In this document: piece by piece, positions 9,261 to 17,639 of the stretch
How positions within the stretch are numbered: position 1 is the first letter of the stretch
Layout of the letters: every line of letters begins with the position of its first letter
Source of the DNA: Bryobacterales bacterium
GTDB taxonomy: Bacteria > Acidobacteriota > Terriglobia > Bryobacterales > Bryobacteraceae
Assembly: GCA_016789745.1 (NCBI GenBank)
Contig: JAEUQF010000217.1
Location: 1 to 64,000 of the forward strand
Direction of reading: 5' to 3'
DNA length: 64,000 nucleotides
Notes under the pieces: model-generated
Told to the model about the DNA's origin: nothing
Database searches by the model: none
The model's input: only the letters and a program-made list of their open reading frames with translations
Made by a program: the position numbers and the translations under genes

Positions 9261-9363
9261 GTGTTCTTCAACACCTCTAACGGCATATCGGCCAGCGTCG
9301 GCTCCCTTTGAGCGATTTGCCTGCGGTGCCCCGGCCACGGGATACAATCATCCATTGCGTCCT

Positions 9364-11133
9364 ATGCCTGCCGAACTCATCATCGCCGCCGGCCCGTTAT
9401 CGGGGAATCGCTACACACTCGGTCTGGAGCAGGAGATTGTGATCGGGCGGGACGCCGCCTGCGGCATCCGCCTGGTGGACAGCGAAGTGAGCTGGCGGCA
9501 CTGCGTGATCAAGCCGGACAAGCAGGGGTACCTGTTGCAGGATCTGCGATCGGGCGGCGGCACCTATGTGAACGGCTTTCGGGTTACGCGGCATCAGTTA
9601 GAGCCGAGCGACCACATCCAACTCGGCGATACGGTGCTGCTGTTTCGCGATGCGGGCGCGGCCGAGCCGGTGACGGTGGAGCAGGGCTGCGACCTGCGCA
9701 AGGTGCTGATGGGCGCCTGTGGGCTGGTGTTTCTGTGCCGGGCGTTCGTGGAGTCGACCGATGCGGGGTATACGGCGGAGTTGGAGGTGGAGATCCTGCG
9801 GATGATCCGAGATTTCGTTCCGTATGCGGAGGGTTGGATCTTCTCCGGTACGGGCGAGCAGGCCATCCGGCAGCAGTGCCGGCAGCGCGGGCTGGCTCGG
9901 TTGGAGCCGTTCGTCGAAGCGGTGTCGGCGGCGGGGCCGACGGTGGATCGCGGCTTCCATCTGGCTGGTGCTCCGGTGTTCGGCCGGGGCGGCTTTGGAG
10001 CGGTGATTGTGTTACGGCTGCCGGAGTCGGAGGATGATCCGCTGGACGCGCTGATGGCCATCGCCACGCTGGCGGGGCTGGCATTTGAGAATGCGCGCGA
10101 GGTGCAGACGCTGCGTACGGCCAATGCTCTGCTGGAAGAGAAGCTGGGCCTGGATACGGAGATTCTGGGCGATAGTCCGGCGGTGCGGCGGTTATTGGAA
10201 CTGCTGCAGCGCGTGGCGCCGCGCGATACGACGGTGCTGATTCTGGGCGAAAGCGGCACGGGTAAGGAACTGGTGGCGCGCACCATTCATCGCAACAGCT
10301 CGCGCAAGACCAAGCCGTTTGTGGCCATCAACTGCGCCGCGCTCACCGATACGCTGCTCGAGAGCGAACTGTTCGGCCATGAGAAGGGCGCGTTCACGGG
10401 CGCGGTGGGGCAGAAGAAGGGCAAGCTGGAGTTGGCCAACGGCGGCACGGTGTTTCTGGATGAGATTGGCGAGCTTGCGCCGGGTTTGCAGGCGAAGCTG
10501 CTGCGCGTGCTGCAGCAGCGCGAGTTCGAACGAGTTGGTGGAACCGAGACGCATCGTTTGGATGTACGGCTGATCGCGGCCACCAATCGCGACCTGGTGG
10601 AGGAATCGAAGAAGGGGCGGTTTCGTGAGGATCTGTATCACCGGCTGAACGTGGTGAGTCTGAAGACGCCGCCGCTGCGGGACCGGCGGGAAGACATTCC
10701 GATGCTGGCGGGCGCCTTTCTGGTCAAGGCCGCGGCGGCGTGCCGGCGTCGGGTGACGGGCTTCACGCCGGACGCCCTGCGGTGTCTGCTGCGCTATGAC
10801 TGGCCGGGGAACGTGCGGGAGTTGGAGAACGCGATTGAACGGGCGGTGGTGCTGGGCATCGACGACCAGATCCTGCCGGAAGACTTGCCAGAGAGCCTGC
10901 TGGAGCAGCAGGACGCGGCGTTGGAAGCCGAGGGCGCCGACGATGCGGGCAGCTATCAATTGAACGTGAAGGACGCGCGCAAGGATGCCATTCTCGACGC
11001 CTACCGGCAGACGAACGGGAACTACCGGGAGGCGGCCAAGCGTTTGGGCATTCATCCAAACTATCTGCTGCGGCTGGTGAAGAACATGGGGTTGAAGGAA
11101 CAGGTGGCGCGGGCCGGGTCGCAACGCGGATGA
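9364..11133 (+). CDS. sigma54-dependent activator with FHA and GAF domains
   Basis: This is a 589-residue protein. An FHA domain spans about 20-95 (I-G-R-D, S-W-R-H, and G-T-Y-V-N-G motifs) and a GAF-like sensor about 110-250. The AAA+ sigma54-interaction domain spans about 265-500 with Walker A at 295-302, the GAFTGA loop at 342-347 and Walker B at 363-369. A Fis-type helix-turn-helix lies near 550-575. The intact GAFTGA loop predicts true sigma54 contact. The FHA domain predicts control by a phosphothreonine protein instead of a receiver. The frame is open far upstream into the receptor gene, so the start is set at the ATG before P-A-E-L-I-I. The stop overlaps the HipA-like start by ATGA. 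Confidence 0.93.
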   Translation: MPAELIIAAGPLSGNRYTLGLEQEIVIGRDAACGIRLVDSEVSWRHCVIKPDKQGYLLQDLRSGGGTYVNGFRVTRHQLEPSDHIQLGDTVLLFRDAGAAEPVTVEQGCDLRKVLMGACGLVFLCRAFVESTDAGYTAELEVEILRMIRDFVPYAEGWIFSGTGEQAIRQQCRQRGLARLEPFVEAVSAAGPTVDRGFHLAGAPVFGRGGFGAVIVLRLPESEDDPLDALMAIATLAGLAFENAREVQTLRTANALLEEKLGLDTEILGDSPAVRRLLELLQRVAPRDTTVLILGESGTGKELVARTIHRNSSRKTKPFVAINCAALTDTLLESELFGHEKGAFTGAVGQKKGKLELANGGTVFLDEIGELAPGLQAKLLRVLQQREFERVGGTETHRLDVRLIAATNRDLVEESKKGRFREDLYHRLNVVSLKTPPLRDRREDIPMLAGAFLVKAAAACRRRVTGFTPDALRCLLRYDWPGNVRELENAIERAVVLGIDDQILPEDLPESLLEQQDAALEAEGADDAGSYQLNVKDARKDAILDAYRQTNGNYREAAKRLGIHPNYLLRLVKNMGLKEQVARAGSQRG

Positions 11134-11900
11134 GCATGCCGGTGCCGCGGACATTGCAGGCGACCCGCTACGTGACGCCGCTGCGCGAGGGCGGGTCATT
11201 GCCGGCGATTGTCGAAGCCGAGGATCTCGGCATGTATGTGTTGAAGTTTCGGGGCGCCGGGCAGGGCCCGCTGGCGCTGGTGGCCGAATGGATTGCGGGG
11301 GAGATTGGTCGCGCAGTGGGGCTGCCGGTGCCGGAGATCGTGCTCATGGAGATTGACGCGGCGCTGGGACGCAATGAGCCTGACCAGGAGATTCACGATC
11401 TGCTGCGGGCGAGCATCGGGTTGAACCTGGCGATTGATTATCTGCCGGGGTCGCTGATGTTCGATCCGGCGGTGCCGGGCCAGGTGCCGGCCGATGTCGC
11501 GTCATTGGCGGTGTGGTTCGATGCCTTCGTGACGAACGTGGACCGCACGCCGCGCAACCCGAACCTGCTGTGCTGGCACAAGCGGCTGTACTTCATCGAT
11601 CATGGGGCGGCGCTGTACTGGCATCATGACTGGCAGGATCTGGAGCAGAAGGCCCGGTCGCGCTTCGCGGCCATTAAGCATCATGTGCTGCTGCCGTGGG
11701 CCACGGATATCAGGGAGGCAGGCGAGGCGGCGCGGGCGAAGTTGCGTCGCGACGTGTTGGAAGGCATCGTGGGCGCGGTGCCGGAGGGGTGGCTGGGCGC
11801 GGCGACGCGGGAAGGCTACGTCGATTATTTCCTGCGGCGGTTAGAGGCGGCGGATGGTTTTACCGAGGAGGCCCTGAGTGCCCGAGCGCAGCTCGTTTGA
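11130..11900 (+). CDS. HipA-like kinase family protein
   Basis: This is a 256-residue protein, much shorter than E. coli HipA (about 440) and matching the stand-alone HipA_2-type group usually next to DUF3037. It retains an ATP-binding Lys candidate at 39 (Y-V-L-K-F), the catalytic loop [10 protein letters not shown] (Asp138, Asn143) and a metal-binding F-I-D-H-G (Asp157), so it looks like an active protein kinase. No HipB antitoxin is seen. It overlaps the FHA-sigma54 activator upstream by 4 bases and the DUF3037 gene downstream by 23 bases, which implies one transcript and coupled translation. The phosphorylated target is unknown. Confidence 0.85.
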   Translation: MSMPVPRTLQATRYVTPLREGGSLPAIVEAEDLGMYVLKFRGAGQGPLALVAEWIAGEIGRAVGLPVPEIVLMEIDAALGRNEPDQEIHDLLRASIGLNLAIDYLPGSLMFDPAVPGQVPADVASLAVWFDAFVTNVDRTPRNPNLLCWHKRLYFIDHGAALYWHHDWQDLEQKARSRFAAIKHHVLLPWATDIREAGEAARAKLRRDVLEGIVGAVPEGWLGAATREGYVDYFLRRLEAADGFTEEALSARAQLV

Positions 11901-12273
11901 TTACGCCGTGATTCGCATTGTGCCGCGGGTGGACCGCGAGGAGTTCGTCAATGCCGGTGTGATTCTGTTCTGCAAATCGCGGGGGTTCCTGGGGGCGCAG
12001 GTGGAGTTTGACGAAGGGCGGCTGCGGGCGCTGTGGCCGCGGTTGGCGTTGGAGGAAGTGCGGGCGCATCTGGAGGCGATTCCGAAAGTGTGTGCAGGGG
12101 GCAGGGAGGCGGGGCCGATCGGGATGCTTTCGGCACGGGAGCGATTCCAGTGGCTGGTATCGCCGCGCAGTACAGTAATCCAATTATCGGCGGTACATTC
12201 GGGATTATGTGATACACCGGAACAGGCCCTGGATCACTTGTTTCAGAGGCTTGTGGCGGTGCCGGCGAGCTGA
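11878..12273 (+). CDS. DUF3037 family protein
   Basis: This is a 131-residue product from a GTG start inside the 3' end of the HipA-like gene. The N-terminus [12 protein letters not shown] followed by E-E-F-V-N-A-G-V-I-L-F is the DUF3037 signature. The family has no assigned biochemical role but is repeatedly adjacent to HipA-like kinases, which suggests that it is the partner or substrate of the kinase; that is inference. It is cytosolic, with no signal or membrane segment. Confidence 0.85.
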   Translation: MPERSSFDYAVIRIVPRVDREEFVNAGVILFCKSRGFLGAQVEFDEGRLRALWPRLALEEVRAHLEAIPKVCAGGREAGPIGMLSARERFQWLVSPRSTVIQLSAVHSGLCDTPEQALDHLFQRLVAVPAS

Positions 12274-12350
12274 GGGTGCGAAACTGTCCAACGACAGGTG
12301 TCCGAGCTATTGACGAAGCGTATACAGCGGCGCTACTGTCCGGCTTAGGC

Positions 12351-13430
12351 ATGCCTTTGCGCCCGTTCACGACCACAGTGGTTGGCTGCTATTCGGTGCC
12401 CCGGTGGTTTGAGGCGCTGCGCAATCCGGAAGACATCCAGGAAGCCCAACGGCGATCGATGCAGGCTGCGGTGATGGACCAGGAGCAGGCCGGTCTGGAT
12501 ATTGTCACCAGCGGCGAGTTGCACCGCCGTGTGCACAACCGGCACGCGCCGTTGACATCGATGCTGAACCACTTCTGGGACAAACTGCCGGGCTTTGCGC
12601 GGGATGTCGAGGGCGACCTGGTATTACGGCCGCGGGCGCTGTCGGCGCGCGATCCGCGCATCGTGCACGGAGTGGCGATGTGTACGGGCCCGGTGCTGTA
12701 TGCCGATCTGGGGTTGGTGGCGGAGTTCGAACGCGTGGCGGCGCTGGCGAGGCGTCCGGAGCAGGTGAAGGTGACGGTGACGGGTCCGCACTCGCTGGCG
12801 AAGTTTGCTTTCGATGAGCACTATGCTGATATGAGGCGGATGATGTTCGACCTTGCGAAGGTGTTGAACCAGAACCTGCGGAAGTTGGCGGAGGCAGGTT
12901 GCCGGCATGTGCAGTTGGATGAGACGGCGCTGTCGGGGTTGGGGGTGACGGGGGACGAAGTGGATGCGGCGGTGGATGCGATCCACGTGGCGTTTGAGGG
13001 CGTGCGCGCTTACAAGTGGGTGCATGTGTGCCAGGGCAACTATGCGATGTGCGACAACCTGGATGGGCCGCTGGGGCATCGCTATTTCGATACGGAGGAG
13101 TATCCGGCCGATCGCATCTGCCGTATCGCCTGCGACGCATTGTTGATTGAAGGCGATATGACGCCGCGGTATGAAGGCTATCTGCGGAATCAGCAGCTGG
13201 CGCTGGGAGTGGCCGATGTGCAGAACCTGCATGTGGAGAGCGCCGAGACCTTGGCGGACCGGATTGTGGCGCTGGCTGAAGGCTGGCTGCCGCGGGAGCA
13301 GACGCTGATTACCAGTTCCTGCGGGATGAATCATCTGCCGCGCGAAGTGGCGTTCGGGAAGTTGCAGTCGATCGCCAGGGCGAAGCAGATTCTGTGTGGG
13401 AGAGTGAATACCGCGTCCAGGGTGAGTTGA
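12351..13430 (+). CDS. MetE-like cobalamin-independent methyltransferase
   Basis: This is a 359-residue protein corresponding to the C-terminal half of MetE. Zinc ligands are in the family positions: His225 and Cys227 (W-V-H-V-C), Glu267 (L-I-E-G-D) and Cys324 (S-S-C-G-M-N-H). The N-terminal MetE domain is absent. Short forms of this kind act on small methyl donors or corrinoid proteins rather than on polyglutamyl methyl-folate, but the substrate cannot be read from sequence. The start at the ATG before P-L-R-P-F-T-T-T fits family length; the frame is open to a GTG at 12276. It follows DUF3037 by 77 bases and may be in the same transcript. Confidence 0.85.
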   Translation: MPLRPFTTTVVGCYSVPRWFEALRNPEDIQEAQRRSMQAAVMDQEQAGLDIVTSGELHRRVHNRHAPLTSMLNHFWDKLPGFARDVEGDLVLRPRALSARDPRIVHGVAMCTGPVLYADLGLVAEFERVAALARRPEQVKVTVTGPHSLAKFAFDEHYADMRRMMFDLAKVLNQNLRKLAEAGCRHVQLDETALSGLGVTGDEVDAAVDAIHVAFEGVRAYKWVHVCQGNYAMCDNLDGPLGHRYFDTEEYPADRICRIACDALLIEGDMTPRYEGYLRNQQLALGVADVQNLHVESAETLADRIVALAEGWLPREQTLITSSCGMNHLPREVAFGKLQSIARAKQILCGRVNTASRVS

Positions 13431-13514
13431 GACTGCAAAGGACGCAGGGAAAACACAAACAAGCTTACGGAGGGCCCGCGTTCGTCTTCATGGTATTGGG
13501 CGGCCTGCGGGGCC

Positions 13515-14423
13515 TTAGAAGCCCGGGACCCGTGCCGCAATCTCCCGGGGGGCATGGAAGGCCGTGCCGTGGCGGATGCCCGCGGGGAATTGCACGCGGT
13601 GGCTGATATCCTCCCAGCGCTGCACGTCCTTGGACCGCACGGCGCCGTAGCGTTCGTTGCGGTACTTGTCGAAGTAGACCTGCCAGCTATCCCCGATGCG
13701 AATTGGGGTGGCGCCCTCGGCCCAATCCTCGCCGGAGATCGATGGACCCGGCTTGGACCATGGTCCGTGCAAGGAGGGGGCGAACGTCAGAAACAGATAC
13801 TTGGCCGGCGGCTTGTCGGTCTCGTTCTTCACTACCATTGCGTACTGGTTGCCCGAGCGGAACAGCGCCGCGTCGATGACCAGGAAGCCGGGGTCGTAGA
13901 AGAGTTCCGCTGGCGTGAACGTACGGAAGTCCCCTGTGCGCACGGCGTACTGGCGGTGATTGTTCTCGCGGTTGCCGGTGCCCATCGTCTGGGGAGACTT
14001 GCCCTGGATCGTCGATGCCCAGCCGATCCACCACTCCTGGCTTGCGGCGTCATAGAACAGTTCCGGGGCCCAGCAGTTGGCGACGCCGGTGGCATCGGCG
14101 AAAGGCCCGATGGTGCGTTGTTCGGACCAGTGCAGCAGGTCGCGCGAGGTGGCGTAGCATGGTCTTGCCCTGCCATGCCGGTGTCCACACCATGTGGAAG
14201 ACGCCGTCGGGCCCCCGGGCGATGGACGGTCGCGCATGAGTTTGGACTCGCCCACCTTGGGCTACAGCAACGGCTTGTCGTGGTTCAGTGCGCGCCAGGT
14301 AAGGCCGTCGGCGCTGGTGGCCAAGTAGAGGCCGGTCTCGCCGTTACCGCGCAATAAGCTGAACAGCAGTACGTCTTCGGCTGCCAGTTGCGCGCACCAC
14401 AGCAGTAGCAGCAGGCGGCGCAT
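13515..14423 (-). pseudogene. disrupted GH43-like glycosidase
   Basis: A signal peptide (M-R-R-L-L-L-L-L-W-C) and the start of a five-bladed propeller (L-Y-L-A-T-S-A-D-G-L-T-W) are followed by an in-frame TAG at 14262-14264, codon 54. The same frame then continues P-K-V-G-E-S-K-L-M-R-D. Next, a conserved block R-P-S-I-A-R-G-P-D-G-V-F-H-M-V-W is encoded in another frame (about 14155-14232), after which the first frame resumes with Y-A-T-S-R-D-L-L-H-W and runs to the normal end. So there is one nonsense codon and a compensating frameshift pair. The family is GH43-like arabinosidase/xylosidase. The start lies one base after the upstream ceramidase-like stop. Confidence 0.75.
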
Positions 14424-14424
14424 G

Positions 14425-15942
14425 TTACTTCACCTCGTCGTACAGACGCCGGGCCTGCTCGATGAGGCTCTTCGCCGCTTCCCGGCCATAAGGCGTGCGT
14501 TCCACCTCGTAACCGCCGTGCTGGTATTCCTCGTCGATGGGCATATAGTCAGTGCCCTTGCCGCTCGAATAGCCGCAGAACAGGGTGTAGGCGAACGGCG
14601 ACGCCTTTTTCAGCGCGACGCCGATTTCGGCGAACGGTTCGCCGGGCATGGCGAGGATGGCCACATCGCCAATCCGCAGCAGGCTCATCTCGACTTCCAC
14701 CTGGCGGCCGGGTTTGGCGTTCCGCCACTGCTGGAGCAGGTTGCGTTCGCGGCGCACGCGGGCCTCGGCCTGCGCTTTGGCCCAGGCATCACCGGAGGCG
14801 GTTGCTTTTGCCAGGCGCGCCTCGGCATCCGCGACGATGGCGGCCTTGCCGGCGATCTCCTGGGGGGTGTAGGTGCGGGCTGGCACCTCGAAGACGCGGG
14901 AGACAAAGCGTACCTTCGAATCGCGCGGCCCTTTCACGCGCCAGTATTGTTTTGCCTGGTACGCCGTGGATTCGATGAAGCCTTCAAACACCGGCTCGCG
15001 CCGCACGGTGTCGATTTGCGAGGCGACGGCCGCCACCTGGAAGCCCAGCGTCTGGCCCAGGCGCCGGGCGACGTCGAGGTCGCCGGTGAACCCTTCAATG
15101 GGCCCCTGGTTGCCCGCGGCGCCTTGGAAGAAGAGGCAGAGTGTTCCCGGATAGGCCCGCTCGACGGTGGCGCGCATGTCACCCACCCAGTCCGCCGAGA
15201 TGTACTTGTTCTCGAAGCCCATCACGGTGCCGTGGCACTGGAAGTTGGCGATGATGGCCAGCGGGTTGCCGTCGGCGCGGTCCACGCGGATTACCGGCAG
15301 TTCGCGGTCGACGAAGCCCTCTTCGTTGCGCCCCACGGCCGGCGGGGCGCCGTTCTTGCCGCGGAAGCGGCGGTTGATGTTGATGGTGCCGGTGCCGCGC
15401 CCGGCGTACAGGTGGACGGGCTGCATCTGTTTGGTGGCGGCGATGATTACCCCGACCAGCTTGTCTTCAAGCGTGTTGCGGTAACGGTCCATCATCTCTT
15501 TGTAGCGGCTGAGATCGGCGCCGATGGGGGCGCGTTCGGGGGAAAAGGCGGGACCGGCGTGGGTGTGGCTGGCTCCCAGGCGGATGTGGGCGATGGGGAT
15601 TCCGGTCTTTTGGGCGGCGCGTTCGCGCACCACCTCCAGGCCGCCTCCAAAGAGGAGGTCCATGTCGACCATGACGTAGCGCTGCTGGCCGTCGGAGAGG
15701 GCGAGGGCGGTGGCGAACAGGCCGGGTGGCGCGATCCCGTCGGCCTCTAGATGCACCGCCGAGCCCCAGTTCATGTGCGGGATCGCGATCGGGGGGGAGA
15801 TGTCCACCCGTGCGACTCCCGCCTGTAAACCGGAAGGCCCGGCGGTCCGTACACCTTGTTCTTTTGGATCGGCCCAGAGGGGAAATGCCGCGGCGAGCAG
15901 ACAGACACTTACCGCGCAGGAGCGCAGGCCATTGGCTAGCAT
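14425..15942 (-). CDS. neutral/alkaline ceramidase-like exported hydrolase
   Basis: This is a 505-residue exported protein (signal peptide about 1-24, ending L-W-A). It matches the N-terminal domain of neutral/alkaline non-lysosomal ceramidases: G-V-A-R-V-D-I-S-P-P near the start, D-M-D-L-L-F, and the metal-site blocks A-S-H-T-H-A-G-P and N-F-Q-C-H-G-T-V-M-G. The zinc-binding His residues are therefore present. Stand-alone versions without the C-terminal beta-domain are common in Acidobacteriota and Planctomycetota, where the substrate is not established. The next gene starts one base after its stop. Confidence 0.85.
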   Translation of the reverse strand: MLANGLRSCAVSVCLLAAAFPLWADPKEQGVRTAGPSGLQAGVARVDISPPIAIPHMNWGSAVHLEADGIAPPGLFATALALSDGQQRYVMVDMDLLFGGGLEVVRERAAQKTGIPIAHIRLGASHTHAGPAFSPERAPIGADLSRYKEMMDRYRNTLEDKLVGVIIAATKQMQPVHLYAGRGTGTININRRFRGKNGAPPAVGRNEEGFVDRELPVIRVDRADGNPLAIIANFQCHGTVMGFENKYISADWVGDMRATVERAYPGTLCLFFQGAAGNQGPIEGFTGDLDVARRLGQTLGFQVAAVASQIDTVRREPVFEGFIESTAYQAKQYWRVKGPRDSKVRFVSRVFEVPARTYTPQEIAGKAAIVADAEARLAKATASGDAWAKAQAEARVRRERNLLQQWRNAKPGRQVEVEMSLLRIGDVAILAMPGEPFAEIGVALKKASPFAYTLFCGYSSGKGTDYMPIDEEYQHGGYEVERTPYGREAAKSLIEQARRLYDEVK

Positions 15943-16016
15943 TCCAACATCTTATCCGAGACGCACCAACGTTCGAGGCGACACCGCTCCCTTAGGGATC
16001 GCGGCGCAGTAGTGTT

Positions 16017-16403
16017 CTAGTCGGCGCCTGCCGCCATTGCCATTTCAGCCTGTTCGGCCGCATGTAGCGAAAACGAGATCAGCCGGTACGCCGTGTTATG
16101 ACCCCAGGAGCGCAGCCGCCATTCCGCACGCAGATGCGTGAGATAGGGATGCCGGGACAAATCCACTGTATACGTGTAGTCACCGCAGTAGTGACGATGG
16201 GGCAATGTAACGATCGGGCGGTCCACCCATTGGCTGCCGTCTGTCGAGCCCCAGATCAGGACTTCCAGGGTTTGCTCTTCCATCATCCGCGTGATGGAAA
16301 GCGTGAGTTGGATCGATTTGCCCTGAAGTTCGCCGAGCGCAACTGCAGGACTGTAGCCATTCCCTCGGAAAAGCTCCTCCGGGACAATCGTCATGGTGCC
16401 CAC
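16017..16403 (-). CDS. hypothetical protein, small beta-rich
   Basis: This is a 128-residue product without signal peptide or membrane segment. A strong AAAGGAGGG ribosome site lies 9 bases upstream of a GTG at 16403, which decides the start over the ATG three codons in (16394). The sequence alternates hydrophobic and polar residues (S-I-Q-L-T-L-S-I-T, L-E-V-L-I-W-G-S-T-D-G-S-Q-W), and the S-T-D-G-x-x-W pattern recalls F5/8-type (discoidin) sandwich domains, but no family is claimed. The 3' part ends in an Ala/Met-rich tail. Confidence 0.65.
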   Translation of the reverse strand: MGTMTIVPEELFRGNGYSPAVALGELQGKSIQLTLSITRMMEEQTLEVLIWGSTDGSQWVDRPIVTLPHRHYCGDYTYTVDLSRHPYLTHLRAEWRLRSWGHNTAYRLISFSLHAAEQAEMAMAAGAD

Positions 16404-16436
16404 GAAGTGATCCCTCCTTTACGTACTAGCAGAGGT

Positions 16437-17639
16437 TCAGAGGTTCTTCAAACGCTGCCGAGCCAACTCTAATGTCTCATGTTTCTTGCAAAAACAAAAG
16501 CGGATTAAGTGGTGACCGTCACCTGGATTGAGAAAGAAACTGGAACCGGGTACAGCGGCTACCTGCGCCTGCTGCAACATGTGCATGGCAAAGGCCGTAT
16601 CACTAGGAAAACCGAACTGGGATATGTCCGCCATCACATAATAGGCGCCGGTGGGAGTGAATGGACGAAGGCCGGATTCTTTCAGAATAGAAACAATATG
16701 GTCTCGTCTTGTCTGATACTCCCGCGCAAGTTCTGCATAGTAAGTGTCGGGTAACTGCAGCGCCTTCACCCCGGCCATCTGGAGTGGATGGGCGGCACCG
16801 ACGGTGAGGAAGTCATGGACTTTGCGGATGGAGTCCGTGAGGTCCGGAGCGGCCAGCACCCAACCGACGCGCCAGCCGGTGACGCTGTAGGTTTTGCTCA
16901 TCGAATTCACCAGGACGCCGCGTTCGCGCATGCCGGGTATGGCGAGGATGGGCGTGTGGGAGGCGCCGTCGTAGAGGATGTGTTCGTAGATCTCGTCGGT
17001 GATGCAGAGGCAGTCGAACTCCTGACACAGGGCGGCGATGTAGGTGAGGTCTTCGCGGGTGAAGACGCGTCCGGTGGGGTTGTTGGGGCTGGTGACGATG
17101 ATGGCTTTAGTCTTCTTGTTGCAGGCCCGGCGCAGTTCGTCGCGATCGAAGGTCCAGTCCGGTTCGCGCAGGGGGACGACGACGCGGGTGGCGCTGCAGA
17201 GTTCCGAGTCGGGCCCGTAGTTTTCGTAGTAGGGTTCGAAGACAATGATCTCGTCGCCGGGGTTGGTGGTGGCCAGCAGCGTGGCGATCATGCCTTCGGT
17301 GGCGCCGCAGCAGACGGTGATCTCGCGCTCGGGATCCAACTCTATCCCATACCAGTTGCGGTACTTCGCGGCAATGGCGTCGCGGAAGGGCTTGGCGCCC
17401 CAGGTGATGGAGTATTGGTTGAACTCGGCGTCGATGGCCTCGTGCGCGGCGTCCTTCAGCAGCTTGGGGGCAGGGAAGTCGGGAAAGCCCTGGGCGAGGT
17501 TGACGGCCTTGTGCTGGATGGCCAGCCGCGTCATTTCGCGGATCACCGATTCGGTGAACTTGTGGGTACGCTGGCTGCGGAAGCGGTCTCGGTTAGCGTG
17601 CGGCGTGAACGCGGGCTGCGGCTGGGTTTCGGTCGCCAT
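16437..17639 (-). CDS. class I/II pyridoxal-phosphate aminotransferase
   Basis: This is a 400-residue aspartate-aminotransferase fold protein. The family landmarks are present: N-L-A-Q-G-F-P-D-F-P near the N-terminus, V-T-S-P-N-N-P-T-G-R with the substrate-binding Asn, I-T-D-E-I-Y-E-H with the Asp that binds the pyridine nitrogen, and S-M-S-K-T-Y-S-V-T-G-W-R-V-G-W with the PLP lysine. It resembles the YbdL/KAT group that transaminates methionine or kynurenine-type substrates; that assignment is tentative. The start was moved to the ATG at 17639; its first 47 bases overlap the end of the lytic transglycosylase gene, so the pair is probably co-transcribed. Confidence 0.92.
   Translation of the reverse strand: MATETQPQPAFTPHANRDRFRSQRTHKFTESVIREMTRLAIQHKAVNLAQGFPDFPAPKLLKDAAHEAIDAEFNQYSITWGAKPFRDAIAAKYRNWYGIELDPEREITVCCGATEGMIATLLATTNPGDEIIVFEPYYENYGPDSELCSATRVVVPLREPDWTFDRDELRRACNKKTKAIIVTSPNNPTGRVFTREDLTYIAALCQEFDCLCITDEIYEHILYDGASHTPILAIPGMRERGVLVNSMSKTYSVTGWRVGWVLAAPDLTDSIRKVHDFLTVGAAHPLQMAGVKALQLPDTYYAELAREYQTRRDHIVSILKESGLRPFTPTGAYYVMADISQFGFPSDTAFAMHMLQQAQVAAVPGSSFFLNPGDGHHLIRFCFCKKHETLELARQRLKNL

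Noticed and set aside
9043..9363. N-terminal extension of the sigma54 activator
   Set aside because: It runs antisense to the receptor signal and plug and precedes the FHA domain without any known fold.
13431..13514. Terminator between the convergent MetE-like and GH43-like genes
   Set aside because: A GGCCCGC/GCGGGGCC pairing has a bulge and no T-run.
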